Source: Flavobacteriaceae bacterium NBU2973
GTDB lineage: Bacteria; Bacteroidota; Bacteroidia; Flavobacteriales; Flavobacteriaceae
Reading direction: 5' to 3'
Length of the DNA: 64,000 nt
NCBI GenBank assembly: GCA_026162565.1
Contig: JAOEIQ010000002.1
Coordinates: forward strand, 124,001-188,000
Shown here: in pieces, positions 26,662-34,711 of the stretch
Position numbering within the stretch: the stretch's first letter is position 1
Layout: every line of letters begins with the position of its first letter
Notes under the pieces: generated by a model
What the model saw: the letters and a program-made list of their open reading frames with translations, nothing else
Told to the model about the DNA's origin: nothing
Databases searched by the model: none
Program-made: the position numbers and the translations under genes

Positions 26662-29448
26662 CTATAATTTATCTTTCAAATAAAAACCAGTAATAGAATT
26701 CGGATTTTCTATAATCGCTTCTGGAGTTCCTGAAGCAACAAGATTACCACCATTTGCGCCACCTTCTGGACCTAGATCTATAATGTAGTCTGCACATTTA
26801 ATAAGCTCTATATTATGTTCAATTACAATTATAGAATGCCCTTTAGCAATTAAAGCATTAAATGAAGTAAGCAGTTTTTGTATATCATGAAAGTGTAAAC
26901 CAGTAGTAGGTTCATCAAAAATAAACAAGGATTTTTCTTGTCTGTTACCTTTTCCTAAAAAGGATGCTAATTTTATACGTTGTGCTTCACCACCAGAAAG
27001 GGTAGAAGAGCTTTGTCCTAAAGTAACGTAGCCTAAACCTACGTCTTGAAGCGGTTGTAATTTACCTTGAATTTTAGTTTGTTTGGTTTTAGCAAAAAAG
27101 GCAATAGCATCATCTATTGTCATACTTAAAATATCATGAATGCTTTTGTTTTCAAAAGTGACTTCAAGTACTTCTTTTTTAAAGCGTTTGCCTTTACATG
27201 TTTCGCATTCTAAATGCACATCTGCCATAAATTGCATTTCTATGGTAACTTCTCCTTCACCTTTACATGTTTCGCATCGACCTCCATCTACATTAAAACT
27301 AAAGTGTTTGGCTTGATAATTACGAATTTTACTTAACTTCTGATTTGAGAACAAGGCTCTTATATCATCGTAAGCTTTTATATAAGTAACAGGATTAGAT
27401 CGAGATGAACGACCAATAGGATTTTGATCAATAAACTCAATATGTTGAACATTACTAAAGTTTCCTTTTAATTCGGTAAACTGACCCGGTTTATCTCCAA
27501 ATCCTGTTAATTTTTTTTGAATGGCAGGAAACAAGATCTTTTTAACTAAAGTACTTTTACCACTTCCTGAAACACCAGTTATGACTGTTAACATTTCTAA
27601 AGGAAGCGTAACATCTATATTTTTTAAATTATTTTCTCTAGCTCCAACTATATCTACATGATATTTTGATGTACGTCTTTTTTCAGGAACTAATATTTCA
27701 AGACTTCCATTTAGGTATTCAGAAGTTAGAGAGTTAGAAACTAGAATATCATTATACGTCCCGCTTGCTACTATATTTCCACCAAAAGTTCCAGCTTCTG
27801 GACCAATATCAATAATTTCGTCTGCAGCTTTCATGATATCTTCATCATGCTCAACAACAATAACTGTATTACCTAAATCACGTAGTGATTGTAAAACAGT
27901 AATTAGTCTCTCTGTATCTTTGGGATGTAGTCCAATACTTGGCTCATCTAATATATACATAGATCCAACTAGACTACTACCAAGAGAAGTTGCCAGATTT
28001 ATGCGTTGACTTTCTCCACCAGATAGCGTATTAGAACGCCTATTTAGAGTTAAATAATCAAGACCAACATTAGAGAGAAAACTTAAACGATTATTAATTT
28101 CTTTTAATAACCTTCCAGCTATTTTAGTCTCATATTTATTTAATTTAATATCATTAAAAAATTCAGATAAATTTTTCAATGGCATTTCAACTAAATCAGT
28201 AATCGTTTTTCCAGCAATTTTTACATTATTCGCTTCTTCACGTAACCGCTTACCATTACAAGTTTTGCATTTAGTCTTCCCTCTGTAACGAGATAGCATG
28301 ACACGGTTTTGAATTTTGTAAGCTTTAGATTCCAGTTCTTCGAAGAAGCTATTTAGACCTTCAAAATAATCATTTCCAGTCCATATAAGTTGTTTATGTT
28401 CTTCACTTAACTCAAAAAATGGTTTGTGAATCGGGAAATCAAATTTATGAGAGTTATTTACTAATTGATCACGATACCAACTCATACTGTCTCCTCGCCA
28501 TGGAAAAATGGCATTTTCATAAACTGATAACGCAGTATTTGGTATAACTAAATCTTCATCAATTCCAATTACATCACCATAACCTTCGCATTTTGGACAA
28601 GCTCCATAAGGATTATTAAAACTGAATAAATGCGTATTTGGTTCTAAAAATGTAATACCATCTAATTCAAACTTATTACTAAATTGTCTTTGATTGTTAT
28701 TAGATAATTTTTCAATAAAGCAAGTACCTCTTCCTTCAAAAAAAGCAGTTTCTATAGCATCTGCTAGACGATTGTAAAAATCGTCATCAGTTTGAGTAAT
28801 GATTCTATCTACAACTAAAAATATAGATTCTATGGATTCATTAAAAGTATTAGCCTCCTCAATTCTAATTACTGAATCGTTAAGCTTTATTCTGGCATAG
28901 CCTTGTTGTTGTAATACGTTAAGCTTGTCTTCTAAAGTACGTCCAGCTTCCAAAATTATTGGTGATAGAAGTAATAATTTTTCATGTTCATCAAACGATT
29001 TTATATAGGTTATAACATCTGTAGTAGTATCTTTTTTTACTTCGTTTCCTGAAACTGGAGAGTAGGTTTTACCAATTCTCGCAAAAAGTAATTTTAAATA
29101 GTCATAAATTTCTGTAGTTGTCCCTACTGTTGAACGAGGATTGGTTGAATTTACTTTTTGTTCAATAGCAATTGCAGGTGCAATACCTTTTATATAATCA
29201 ACCTTTGGTTTGTTTAATCTACCTAAAAACTGTCTTGCATAACTAGATAAACTCTCTACATAACGTCTCTGCCCTTCAGCATATAAAGTATCAAAAGCCA
29301 AACTAGACTTTCCGGATCCAGATAAACCAGTGATTACGACTAATTTATTTCTAGGTATAACAACATCAATATTTTTGAGATTATGCAATTTAGCACCTTT
29401 AATAATGATATTTTGTTTAGGATTTACCTCTGTAATATTAGTAATCAT
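26662..29448 (-). CDS. uvrA: UvrABC excinuclease ATPase subunit A
   Basis: UvrA detects bulky DNA lesions and loads UvrB. Start chosen at ATG 29448 (928 aa). A TTG start at 29475 is rejected because it lies within the -7 promoter box TATCTTTG (29480-29473). Both ATPase modules are present: Walker A GLSGSGKSS near residue 41 and GVSGSGKST in the second half; signatures LSGGESQRINLA and LSGGEAQRIKLA. Zinc motifs CPKCEGYG, CKTCNGKR, CETCKGEG and CETCKGKRF are intact. The length fits full UvrA rather than the shorter UvrA2 that lacks the UvrB-binding domain. Cytoplasmic. Confidence 0.95.
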   Translation of the reverse strand: MITNITEVNPKQNIIIKGAKLHNLKNIDVVIPRNKLVVITGLSGSGKSSLAFDTLYAEGQRRYVESLSSYARQFLGRLNKPKVDYIKGIAPAIAIEQKVNSTNPRSTVGTTTEIYDYLKLLFARIGKTYSPVSGNEVKKDTTTDVITYIKSFDEHEKLLLLSPIILEAGRTLEDKLNVLQQQGYARIKLNDSVIRIEEANTFNESIESIFLVVDRIITQTDDDFYNRLADAIETAFFEGRGTCFIEKLSNNNQRQFSNKFELDGITFLEPNTHLFSFNNPYGACPKCEGYGDVIGIDEDLVIPNTALSVYENAIFPWRGDSMSWYRDQLVNNSHKFDFPIHKPFFELSEEHKQLIWTGNDYFEGLNSFFEELESKAYKIQNRVMLSRYRGKTKCKTCNGKRLREEANNVKIAGKTITDLVEMPLKNLSEFFNDIKLNKYETKIAGRLLKEINNRLSFLSNVGLDYLTLNRRSNTLSGGESQRINLATSLGSSLVGSMYILDEPSIGLHPKDTERLITVLQSLRDLGNTVIVVEHDEDIMKAADEIIDIGPEAGTFGGNIVASGTYNDILVSNSLTSEYLNGSLEILVPEKRRTSKYHVDIVGARENNLKNIDVTLPLEMLTVITGVSGSGKSTLVKKILFPAIQKKLTGFGDKPGQFTELKGNFSNVQHIEFIDQNPIGRSSRSNPVTYIKAYDDIRALFSNQKLSKIRNYQAKHFSFNVDGGRCETCKGEGEVTIEMQFMADVHLECETCKGKRFKKEVLEVTFENKSIHDILSMTIDDAIAFFAKTKQTKIQGKLQPLQDVGLGYVTLGQSSSTLSGGEAQRIKLASFLGKGNRQEKSLFIFDEPTTGLHFHDIQKLLTSFNALIAKGHSIIVIEHNIELIKCADYIIDLGPEGGANGGNLVASGTPEAIIENPNSITGFYLKDKL

Positions 29449-29472
29449 GCGGTTTTTATCTGAATAATCTTG

Positions 29473-29480
29473 CAAAGATA
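29473..29480 (-). promoter_or_regulatory. Candidate -7 element for uvrA
   Basis: TATCTTTG on the minus strand matches TAnnTTTG. No correctly spaced TTG is seen upstream. If used, transcription starts near 29466, giving a leader of about 18 bases to the ATG at 29448. Confidence 0.35.
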
Positions 29481-29546
29481 CTAATAGAAATTCAGCTTAA
29501 AAAATGAAGTATTGTACAATAAATTGTTAAAATATGTTATATTTTT

Positions 29547-29578
29547 TTGCATTTTAGGAATGATTGTTGTTATATTTG
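29547..29578 (+). promoter_or_regulatory. Bacteroidota-type promoter for the ECF sigma factor gene
   Basis: TTG (29547-29549), a 21-base spacer and TATATTTG (29571-29578) match the primary-sigma consensus. The leader would be about 95 bases. No obvious autoregulatory ECF-type promoter was seen. Confidence 0.5.
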
Positions 29579-29678
29579 GTATATATAACCACATAAATAC
29601 AGCATTTGCCTATAGCATAAAAATACTTTTAAAAATTTTGAACCCCAAGCAGTACTAAAAGTCTGCATTTTAAAAGTA

Positions 29679-30269
29679 ATGATTATGCGTAAAGAACTTA
29701 TTTCAGATGCTACTCTTGTTAGTCACTATATAAATGGTGATGAATCTTCTCTAGAAATACTTATTAAAAGACACAAGCAAAAAATCTATAGCTTCATCTA
29801 TTCAAAGGTATTTGATCGTGATGTTGCTGAAGATGTTTTTCAGGATACCTTTATAAAAGTTATTAAAACACTTAAAAGAGGAAATTACAATGAAGAAGGA
29901 AAGTTTTTACCTTGGGTAATGCGTATTGCACACAATTTAGTAATCGATCATTTTAGGAAAAATAATCGCATGCCAAAGTTTGACAATGGAGGCGAATTTA
30001 GTATATTTTCAGTATTAAGTGATAATGCCCTAAACGCGGAGAAAACACTTATTAAATCTCAAGTAGAGCATGATGTAAGACGCGTAATAGAGGAATTGCC
30101 AGATGACCAGAAAGAAGTACTTGTTATGCGTATGTATAATGACATGAGTTTTAAGGAAATTTCTGAAAAAACAGGCGTAAGTATTAATACTGCATTAGGA
30201 AGAATGCGTTATGCATTAATCAATATGAGAAAGATAATAGATAAACATAATATAATTTTAACCAATTAA
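29679..30269 (+). CDS. ECF-type RNA polymerase sigma factor
   Basis: This 196-aa protein (start at 29679 or the ATG two codons later) has sigma region 2 (about 28-95: SLEILIKRHKQKIYSFIYSKV, AEDVFQDTFIKVIKTL, FLPWVMRIAHNLVIDHFRK) and region 4 (about 135-185: LPDDQKEVLVMRMYNDMSFKEI, GVSINTALGRMRYALINMRK). No anti-sigma gene is adjacent. A 47-codon basic ORF follows after 56 bases, then a terminator. Regulon unknown. Confidence 0.92.
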   Translation: MIMRKELISDATLVSHYINGDESSLEILIKRHKQKIYSFIYSKVFDRDVAEDVFQDTFIKVIKTLKRGNYNEEGKFLPWVMRIAHNLVIDHFRKNNRMPKFDNGGEFSIFSVLSDNALNAEKTLIKSQVEHDVRRVIEELPDDQKEVLVMRMYNDMSFKEISEKTGVSINTALGRMRYALINMRKIIDKHNIILTN

Positions 30270-30325
30270 TACAATAAAGAATAATTTTCGTCGTTAGCTT
30301 AATATAGAACCAAAAAATTAAGTAA

Positions 30326-30469
30326 ATGGCAAAACTTTACTCTCGAAAAAAATCCGAATCAAAAAAACTTAACCCGAAGGACGAAACTGTAAAGTTTCTT
30401 CTGGATTACTCTAAGGCTTTAAGTGTTATAAATTGTAATAAATTGAAGTTTGAAGCACTTCTAAACTAA
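30326..30469 (+). CDS. Small basic protein downstream of the sigma factor (47 aa)
   Basis: ATG 30326 opens a 47-codon frame ending TAA at 30467-30469. The product starts MAKLYSRKKSESKKLNPKD, strongly basic, and ends with an amphipathic stretch ETVKFLLDYSKALSVINC. It lies between the sigma gene and a strong terminator (30478-30508) on the same strand, so it is probably co-transcribed with the sigma gene. I do not recognise a family. Support is the clean frame, the placement in the operon and the composition; it could be a regulator of the sigma factor or an independent small protein. Confidence 0.6.
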   Translation: MAKLYSRKKSESKKLNPKDETVKFLLDYSKALSVINCNKLKFEALLN

Positions 30470-30477
30470 ACTTTGAA

Positions 30478-30508
30478 AAAGTCCTGATTAGTCTCAGGAC
30501 TTTTTTTT
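30478..30508. terminator. Convergent terminator hairpin
   Basis: gtcctga and tcaggac enclose a ttagtc loop with A and T tracts on both sides. It ends the sigma-factor operon on the plus strand. The last codons of nth (minus) are encoded by the right arm and T tract. Confidence 0.88.
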
Positions 30509-31150
30509 ATGATAATCATTTATTACAGATTGCCTGCCAATAGTTTTAGTTATAATATCTTTTTCTAAATTCCAACCTCTCGCTGGAGAATATTGGCGAC
30601 CATACCATATAATTTGAAGATGTAAATCATTCCATAATTCTTTTGGGAATAAACGTTTGGCATCTTTTTCTGTTTGATCCACATTTTTACCATTTGTTAA
30701 ATTCCAACGATACATTAGTCTATGTATATGTGTATCTACTGGAAATGCTGGTATACCAAATGCTTGAGACAACACCACAGCTGCAGTTTTGTGACCTACA
30801 GCTGGTAAAGCTTCTAATTCTTCATAAGTTCGAGGAACTTTTCCATCATGTTTATCTATTAGTATGTGTGATAATCCATGAATACCTTTACTTTTCATTG
30901 GCGATAGGCCAACAGGTTTTATGATATCCCTAATTTCTTCTACAGAGAGTTTTATCATATCATACGGATTATCTGCTCTCTCAAATAGCAAAGGTGTTAT
31001 TTGGTTTACTCTAACATCTGTGCTTTGTGCAGACATTAGAACTGCTATGAGCAGCGTGTATGGATCTTTATGATCTAAAGGAATTGGAATTTCAGGATAT
31101 AACCGATTTAAGGTTTTTATAACAAATTCAACTTTTTCTTGCTTATTCAT
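30494..31150 (-). CDS. nth: Endonuclease III-like DNA glycosylase without the iron-sulfur cluster cysteines
   Basis: This 218-aa protein removes oxidised pyrimidines in its family. The helix-hairpin-helix LPAVGHKTAAVVLSQAF holds the catalytic Lys121 and FPVDTHIHRL holds Asp139. LMSAQSTDVRVNQITPLLF near the N-terminus is canonical. Normally four cysteines (C-x6-C-x2-C-x5-C) close the C-terminus around a [4Fe-4S] cluster. Here that region reads IWYGRQYSPARGWNLEKDII, and the whole protein contains no cysteine. The catalytic pair is intact, so it is likely an active, cluster-free variant. Divergent from bcp with about 36 bases between starts. Confidence 0.9.
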   Translation of the reverse strand: MNKQEKVEFVIKTLNRLYPEIPIPLDHKDPYTLLIAVLMSAQSTDVRVNQITPLLFERADNPYDMIKLSVEEIRDIIKPVGLSPMKSKGIHGLSHILIDKHDGKVPRTYEELEALPAVGHKTAAVVLSQAFGIPAFPVDTHIHRLMYRWNLTNGKNVDQTEKDAKRLFPKELWNDLHLQIIWYGRQYSPARGWNLEKDIITKTIGRQSVINDYHKKKS

Positions 31151-31186
31151 TCACGTATCTTTGTAAAAAAATCAAAGTTAATAAAT

Positions 31187-31642
31187 ATGAATACATTAAA
31201 AGTAGGCGATAAGGTTCCAAATTTTACAGTAAATGATCAAGATGGAAATCCTGTATCGTTATCTGATTATAAAGGTAAGAAGTTAGTAGTATTTTTCTAC
31301 CCAAAAGCTAATACACCAACTTGTACAGTAGAGGCTTGTAATTTAGGTGAAAATTATGAAGCATTACAAAAGGTAGGTTATGAAATTCTAGGTGTCAGTG
31401 CTGATTCCGAAAAGAGACAGTCAAATTTTAAAAATAAATTTAATTTTCCATATCCTTTATTAGCAGATACTGAAAAAGAAGTAATAAATGCTTTTGGAGT
31501 TTGGGGTCCTAAAAAATTTATGGGTCGCGAATTTGATGGTATTCATCGCATTACTTTTATTGTTAATGAAGAGGGAGTAGTTGAGCGTGTTATAGATGAT
31601 GTAAAGGCCAAAATCCACGCAAATCAAATATTAGAATCATAA
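31187..31642 (+). CDS. bcp: Thioredoxin-dependent peroxiredoxin (BCP/PrxQ)
   Basis: Start chosen at ATG 31187 (MNTLKVGDKVPNF), giving the usual 151 aa; a frame from 31139 overlaps nth and adds unrelated residues. The PrxQ active site TPTCTVEACNLGENY holds the peroxidatic and resolving cysteines five residues apart. FYPKANTPT and the FGVWGPKKFMGREFDGIHR region are typical. It reduces hydroperoxides with electrons from thioredoxin in the cytoplasm. TATCTTTG at 31156-31163 may be its -7 element. Confidence 0.95.
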   Translation: MNTLKVGDKVPNFTVNDQDGNPVSLSDYKGKKLVVFFYPKANTPTCTVEACNLGENYEALQKVGYEILGVSADSEKRQSNFKNKFNFPYPLLADTEKEVINAFGVWGPKKFMGREFDGIHRITFIVNEEGVVERVIDDVKAKIHANQILES

Positions 31643-31715
31643 AAAAAAAGCGACTGGTCATTGAGGTGTCACACAGGGCTTGTCGAAGTGTTCTCAAAAT
31701 GCAGTCGCTTTTTTT
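31641..31715. terminator. Convergent terminator carrying a long repeat-family loop
   Basis: The stem is aaaaaaagcgact with agtcgcttttttt. Bases 31653-31705 correspond to the reverse of 14436-14464 with 24 extra bases in the middle (including gggcttgtcgaagtg). The base pairs differ from the other copy in a compensating way (gcgactg/cagtcgc against gccactg/cagtggc), which supports a stem maintained by selection. It serves bcp (plus) and the 494-aa gene (minus). Confidence 0.85.
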
Positions 31716-33198
31716 ATTTATTAAAACTATTGTAAAAATCTTCGGATCGTTCTTCTTCTTGTTCATCTTCGTTGTGGGAAAATAAGTTTTGATCTTCTAT
31801 CAATTTAGCAATTCCTTCTGGTAACATTTCTTGCCAACCGTCTTCGCCATTAGCAATCATACTTAATACTTTTCTTGAGAAGATATCTAGAATTTCAGGA
31901 TCATAATCAAAAATATCAAGTACCTTTCCGTTATACTTAAAGAACTTATAGAGCTCTTTCATTCTTGGATGCACTTTTACATTATTACTAGTTATAATTT
32001 CACCAGTTTCTCTATGCTTCATTGGATATAGATAGACCTTTAAGTCTTTAAAGAATAATTTACCAAAGGCTTCAAGAATACCTCCACTTAAATGACGATA
32101 ATACTTTTCATCAAAAATATCGACTAGGTTATTAACTCCCATAGTTAATGCCATACGCTCTTTAGTATAATTTGAGAAATATTCTACTAAACGATAATAC
32201 TCTTGAAATTTAGATATCATTACATTATGACCAAGAGAGCATAACAATCGTGCACGATCCATAAAATCTTGCTCATCTATTTCTCCTTCAGCACGTAGAT
32301 TAGATATTGTGATTTCAAATAACACTACGGTTTTGTCAACATCTACTTTATTTTCACGAATGAATATGTCATAAGATTTTTGAAACATATCCATGTTAAC
32401 TTTTGTAACTGGCCTAAAACTTCCACGAAGTGCCAATATATTTTTTTTGTAAAGTAAGCGAGCTGGCAATATATTGTTACCATCTGGTCCAAAAATAATT
32501 GCTTCTGTGAATCCGTTTTTAATAAGCTGCAAACTCATTAATCTGTTATCTACTTCGGCGAATTGAGGTCCTGAGAAATTTATAGTATCAATTTCAATTT
32601 TATCTTTATCTATGTGATCGTATAAATATTTTAGAAGTTTTTTAGGATGGTGATATTTATAAAAAGCACCATAAATAAGGTTAACACCCATAGTTCCTAA
32701 AGTTTCTTGCTGCATTCTTGCATCAGTCTCATGAAAACGAACATGTAGCATGATATGATTATAGCCTTCATTAGGATTGACTTGAAACTTAATACCAACC
32801 CAGCCATGACCCTTGTACTTTTTTGCAAAATCTATTGTTGCAACAGTATTGGCATAAGCAAAAAACATTTTATCTGGATGTTTTTCTCTAGTAATTCTAT
32901 TTTCAATTAATTTTATTTCGTGATCAAGCATTTTCTTTAAACGCTTTTCTGTCACGTAGCGTCTATCATCTTCAATTCCATAAATGGCATCACTAAAATC
33001 TTTATCATAAGCGCTCATAGCTTTAGCAATAGTTCCAGAAGCACCTCCAGATCTAAAAAAGTGCCTAACCGTTTCTTGACCAGCACCAATTTCGGCAAAC
33101 GTACCATAAATATGGTCGTTTAAGTTAATTCTCAATGCTTTAGCCCTAAGAGAAGGTACATTTTCTATTACTTTATCTCCTTTGTGAACAATTGCCAT
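31714..33198 (-). CDS. Conserved protein of unknown function (494 aa)
   Basis: Start chosen at ATG 33198 (MAIVHKGDKVIENVPSLRAK); the frame extends to 33273 but the added residues look random. No signal peptide or membrane segment. Features: GTFAEIGAGQETVRHFFR and GGASGTIAKAMSAYDKDFSD near the N-terminus, KYKGHGWVGIKFQ in the middle, NLVDIFDEKYYRHLSGGILEAFGKLF and NVKVHPRMKELYKFFKYNGK later, and an acidic Glu/Asp tail. I recall close relatives throughout Flavobacteriia under unreliable names (TonB receptor, nicotinate-nucleotide adenylyltransferase), neither supported by what is visible here. Probably a soluble cytoplasmic protein; function unknown. Confidence 0.8.
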   Translation of the reverse strand: MAIVHKGDKVIENVPSLRAKALRINLNDHIYGTFAEIGAGQETVRHFFRSGGASGTIAKAMSAYDKDFSDAIYGIEDDRRYVTEKRLKKMLDHEIKLIENRITREKHPDKMFFAYANTVATIDFAKKYKGHGWVGIKFQVNPNEGYNHIMLHVRFHETDARMQQETLGTMGVNLIYGAFYKYHHPKKLLKYLYDHIDKDKIEIDTINFSGPQFAEVDNRLMSLQLIKNGFTEAIIFGPDGNNILPARLLYKKNILALRGSFRPVTKVNMDMFQKSYDIFIRENKVDVDKTVVLFEITISNLRAEGEIDEQDFMDRARLLCSLGHNVMISKFQEYYRLVEYFSNYTKERMALTMGVNNLVDIFDEKYYRHLSGGILEAFGKLFFKDLKVYLYPMKHRETGEIITSNNVKVHPRMKELYKFFKYNGKVLDIFDYDPEILDIFSRKVLSMIANGEDGWQEMLPEGIAKLIEDQNLFSHNEDEQEEERSEDFYNSFNK

Positions 33199-33437
33199 TC
33201 TGTAAGTTTTTTGTTTATACAAATTTACACAATTAGTCTTTTTTTGTATAGCTATTTTACATGTTTTTATCAATTAAAGCTTTAAATTTCTTCTTTAAAA
33301 AATAAATTTCTACTTTAAATATTATGAAATTTATTTTTACATCAGTAACCACTAGGTTAGTAAATAATTTTTTAATTCAGAATTTCTAATTTTTTGAATT
33401 AAAAAATCATGTACTTTTGATAAAATTTAGCAGCATA

Positions 33438-34199
33438 TTGAAAATTACTTTTTTAGGCACTGGAACTTCTCAAGGTATTCCTATTATTGGAAGTGACCAT
33501 CCTGTTTGCTTGAGTGATAATCCAAAAGATAAACGTTTACGCGTTTCTATTTTAGTAGAATGGGATGTTAATAGTTATGTTGTTGATTGTGGTCCAGATT
33601 TTAGACAGCAGATGCTTTTGAATAATGTTTCTAAAATTGATGGTATTATTTTTACTCACGAGCACGCAGACCATACTGCTGGTTTAGACGATATTAGACC
33701 GTTCTTTTTCAGGCAAGGAGATTTTCCTATTTATGCTCATAAGCGTGTTATTAAAGCGTTAAAGCAGCGTTTTAATTATATTTTTACTACTAAAAATAAA
33801 TATCCTGGAGTCCCTAATATTATTACAAATCGTATTAAAAACAAACCTTTTGAATTAGGAAATATGATTATAACTCCTGTAAAAGGATTGCATTATAAAC
33901 TTCCGGTTTTTGGTTTTAGATTTCGTGATTTTGCATATTTGACTGATTTCAAAACCGTATCTAAAAAAGAGAAATCAAAGCTAAAAAATTTAGATGTTCT
34001 AGTTGTTAATGCTTTACGAATAAAACCACACATGTCTCATTTTAATTTAGAAGAAGCTTTAGCATTGGTAGATGAGATAAAACCAAAAAGAACTTATTTA
34101 ACGCACATCAGTCATCATTTAGGGTTTCATGATGATGTACAACAAATTTTACCAGAAAACGTTTTTTTAGCTTACGATAACTTACAAATCACATTATAA
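33438..34199 (+). CDS. MBL-fold metallohydrolase (RNase Z / PhnP-like)
   Basis: Start chosen at TTG 33438, because the family begins (M)KITFLGTGTSQGIP and no in-frame ATG exists upstream; a TTG at 33417 overlaps a possible -7 element (TACTTTTG, 33412-33419). The 253-aa product has FTHEHADHTAGLDDI (His74, His76, Asp78, His79) and LTHISHHLGFHDD as the late metal ligand. DCGPDFRQQML is typical of PhnP-like phosphodiesterases. Substrate unknown. The next gene starts 2 bases after its stop, so they share a transcript. Confidence 0.88.
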   Translation: MKITFLGTGTSQGIPIIGSDHPVCLSDNPKDKRLRVSILVEWDVNSYVVDCGPDFRQQMLLNNVSKIDGIIFTHEHADHTAGLDDIRPFFFRQGDFPIYAHKRVIKALKQRFNYIFTTKNKYPGVPNIITNRIKNKPFELGNMIITPVKGLHYKLPVFGFRFRDFAYLTDFKTVSKKEKSKLKNLDVLVVNALRIKPHMSHFNLEEALALVDEIKPKRTYLTHISHHLGFHDDVQQILPENVFLAYDNLQITL

Positions 34200-34201
34200 T
34201 T

Positions 34202-34711
34202 ATGAAAGCTCGAATTTTTATGTATCTATTTATTTTTACGGTATTGTTAGTTATTTTTCAATATGTGAATTCAAAAAACATATTAGATAATTATGAAGAA
34301 AAATTAGATAGATATGAAGCTAATGAGGCAGAAATGACTAAAAAATTTATGGCTTTAGAAGATGAAAACCTTGATCTGTTATATTTTAATTTAGAAAATA
34401 ATGACGATGCCTTAAGTTATTTTGAACGAGATGGTTACAAAACAGATGAATTAATCCCTTTTATTAAAGACCAACTAATTAGCTTAAATGAGTATAAAGG
34501 TGATGAACACCCATTAGTACCTTATGCTTCTATGACAGAAGGAAAAATTTTAGTTAATAAAATTCGTATGCTTAATCATAAATGGATAATAGCAGATTTT
34601 TCAGATGGACAAAATTGGGGAGAATTGTTATTAACCTATGAAATTGATGACAAAAAAGAATTAAAATTTAAAGTTGTAGATCATTTATTATATCCTCCTA
34701 ATAGTTATTAA
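34202..34711 (+). CDS. Membrane-anchored protein of unknown function (169 aa)
   Basis: One N-terminal transmembrane segment (IFMYLFIFTVLLVIFQYV, about 5-22) is followed by a short coiled-coil-like stretch (about 25-60) and a compact extracytoplasmic domain. That domain has MTEGKILVNKIRMLNHKWIIADFSDG and WGELLLTYEI. No family recognised. It is coupled to the MBL-fold gene (2-base gap) and its stop overlaps that of the convergent DUF481 gene by 4 bases. Confidence 0.75.
   Translation: MKARIFMYLFIFTVLLVIFQYVNSKNILDNYEEKLDRYEANEAEMTKKFMALEDENLDLLYFNLENNDDALSYFERDGYKTDELIPFIKDQLISLNEYKGDEHPLVPYASMTEGKILVNKIRMLNHKWIIADFSDGQNWGELLLTYEIDDKKELKFKVVDHLLYPPNSY

Noticed and set aside
29448-29475. TTG start for uvrA at 29475
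   Set aside because: The codon lies within a probable -7 promoter element and the following nine codons do not resemble UvrA; ATG 29448 fits better.
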